Shown here in pieces: positions 63,058-64,000 of a stretch of DNA of 64,000 bases (position 1 is the stretch's first letter; every line of letters starts with the position of its first letter). Source of the DNA: Alphaproteobacteria bacterium (GTDB lineage Bacteria; Pseudomonadota; Alphaproteobacteria; Rickettsiales; UBA8987); assembly GCA_030429625.1 (NCBI GenBank), contig JAUIFA010000001.1, positions 285,306 to 349,305 on the forward strand, written 5' to 3'. The translations under genes were made by a program, and so were the position numbers. The notes under the pieces are model-generated. The model had not been told where the DNA came from, ran no database searches, and saw nothing but the letters and a program-made list of their open reading frames with translations.

Positions 63058-64000
63058 CTAGAAGCGTGATAGGACTTGTTCTACTAAATTTTCAGCGGTA
63101 ATGCAAAAATGCTTGTATAGATCTGTGGCAGGGGCAGAAGCACCAAAGCCTTTCATGCCAACAAAGATACCATCATTGCCGATATAGCGTTCCCAGCCGT
63201 AAGATCCTGCGGCTTCGATGGCGGCACGTACAATATCCCCTTCGCCAAGAACAGACTTCTTATACGCATTGGATTGCTCATCAAATAATCGATCACATGG
63301 CATGGAAACCACACGGGTGGGGATGCTTGCTGCATCAAGCTGTTCTTTAGCTTTTAGTGCAAGTTCTACTTCTGAGCCGGTGGCAATAATCACTGTCTTC
63401 GGTGCTTTGTCGCTGTCGGCAATAATATACGCACCTTTGGCAGACAGATTGTCTTTTTCATATTTTCTACGTAGGTTTGGTACGCCCTGACGGGTTAATA
63501 CCAACATAGAAGGTGCGTCTTCTTTTTCAATGGAGAGCTGCCAGCATTCGACAACCTCGTTCGCATCGGCCGGACGATACACATACAAATTCGGCATGCA
63601 ACGCATGGCGGCTAAATGTTCTACCGGCTGGTGGGTGGGGCCGTCTTCACCCAATCCAATCGAATCATGCGTCATCACATAAATAGCGCGTTGTTTCATT
63701 AATGCTGCTAAACGAATAGCCGGACGGCAATAGTCGGTGAATACGAAGAATGTGCCGCCAAAAGGAATCATCCCACCGTGTAGAGCCATTCCGTTCATCG
63801 CAGAGCACATTGCATGTTCACGCACGCCATAATAAATATAGCTACCAGAAAAGTCGTCTTTACTAATTGGTTGCATGTAGCTAGTTTTAGTTAAGTTTGA
63901 GCCGGTCAGATCCGCTGAGCCACCAATAAGTTCTGGTACGGAGCTGCACAAAGCCTCCAGCACTTTGCCTGAAGATTGCCGTGTGGCCATTTTGTCTGAT
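63058..64000 (-). CDS. tkt: Transketolase, C-terminal part (cut by window edge)
   Basis: At least 314 residues; the frame stays open past an internal ATG at 63990 to the window end. 'IGGSADLTGSNLTKT', 'YYGVREHAMCSAMNGMALHG', 'THDSIGLGEDGPTHQPVEHL' and 'GATGSEVELALKAK'-like 'IATGSEVELALK' are the central pyrimidine-binding and C-terminal domains. Heads the tkt/aminotransferase/gap/pgk/fba block. Confidence 0.95.
   Translation of the reverse strand, partial: SDKMATRQSSGKVLEALCSSVPELIGGSADLTGSNLTKTSYMQPISKDDFSGSYIYYGVREHAMCSAMNGMALHGGMIPFGGTFFVFTDYCRPAIRLAALMKQRAIYVMTHDSIGLGEDGPTHQPVEHLAAMRCMPNLYVYRPADANEVVECWQLSIEKEDAPSMLVLTRQGVPNLRRKYEKDNLSAKGAYIIADSDKAPKTVIIATGSEVELALKAKEQLDAASIPTRVVSMPCDRLFDEQSNAYKKSVLGEGDIVRAAIEAAGSYGWERYIGNDGIFVGMKGFGASAPATDLYKHFCITAENLVEQVLSRF

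Overview
The window is a moderately AT-rich stretch of a proteobacterial chromosome, most likely from an alphaproteobacterium. Supporting this are hslVU next to a hisB-DUF2628-hisH-hisA-hisF-hisE cluster, a ribBA whose cyclohydrolase half is degenerate together with a separate ribA, an IalB-family protein, COQ9 divergent from rpsU, suhB next to efp, and tsaB-rimI. Several orphan prepilin-like proteins and a VirB2-like protein recall poorly studied, Micavibrio-like lineages; that placement is inference. Nearly all genes are housekeeping genes in short operons, interrupted by small accessory islands.

Layout. 1-5091: accessory island. It holds the end of a DUF488 gene coupled to an unknown partner, then a 3.9 kb segment bracketed by 61-bp perfect direct repeats (1094-1154 and 5024-5084) that carries a Fic protein with its own operators and a MuF-type polymorphic toxin followed by two paralogous immunity genes. 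5092-11843: a divergent cluster around an ArsR-type repressor (saccharopine-dehydrogenase-like protein, DUF4166, DCC thiol oxidoreductase, membrane proteins, DUF2269). 11870-21343: an HD-like protein, tRNA-Asp, nth and a metal permease, a tandem VirB2-like protein, psd-pssA, lpdA, two secreted twin-CX3C proteins and lipA. 21402-23781: two prepilin-like genes, an EI24 membrane protein and a double CDGSH protein. 23850-27615: ribE-ribBA-ribH-nusB-thiL. 27742-29617: five tandem paralogous lipoproteins. 29621-35356: hslVU, histidine biosynthesis genes and bolA. 35700-39494: an XRE regulator and a polyhydroxyalkanoate operon with a very small putative second synthase subunit. 39566-45204: tRNA-Cys, ribD-nrdR, purE-purK, ubiX, ribA. 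45372-52339: ialB, tsaB-rimI, two more prepilin-like genes, suhB, efp. 52351-56148: a hybrid histidine kinase with three receivers, COQ9, rpsU. 56889-64000: an ankyrin protein, thiE, class I aldolase, pgk, gap, an aminotransferase and the C-terminal part of transketolase.

The riboflavin pathway is complete but spread over three loci (ribE-ribBA-ribH, ribD, ribA). Lower-glycolysis and pentose-phosphate genes form one minus-strand block.

The least ordinary items are: the MuF toxin locus, with a vestigial second toxin tail between the two immunity genes; the five-member lipoprotein array, in which one copy has lost both otherwise invariant cysteines; the neighbouring twin-CX3C secreted proteins; the tandem VirB2-like protein; four scattered prepilin paralogues with a shared C-terminal signature; and a 29-bp duplication of a gene start that brackets an inserted membrane-protein gene.
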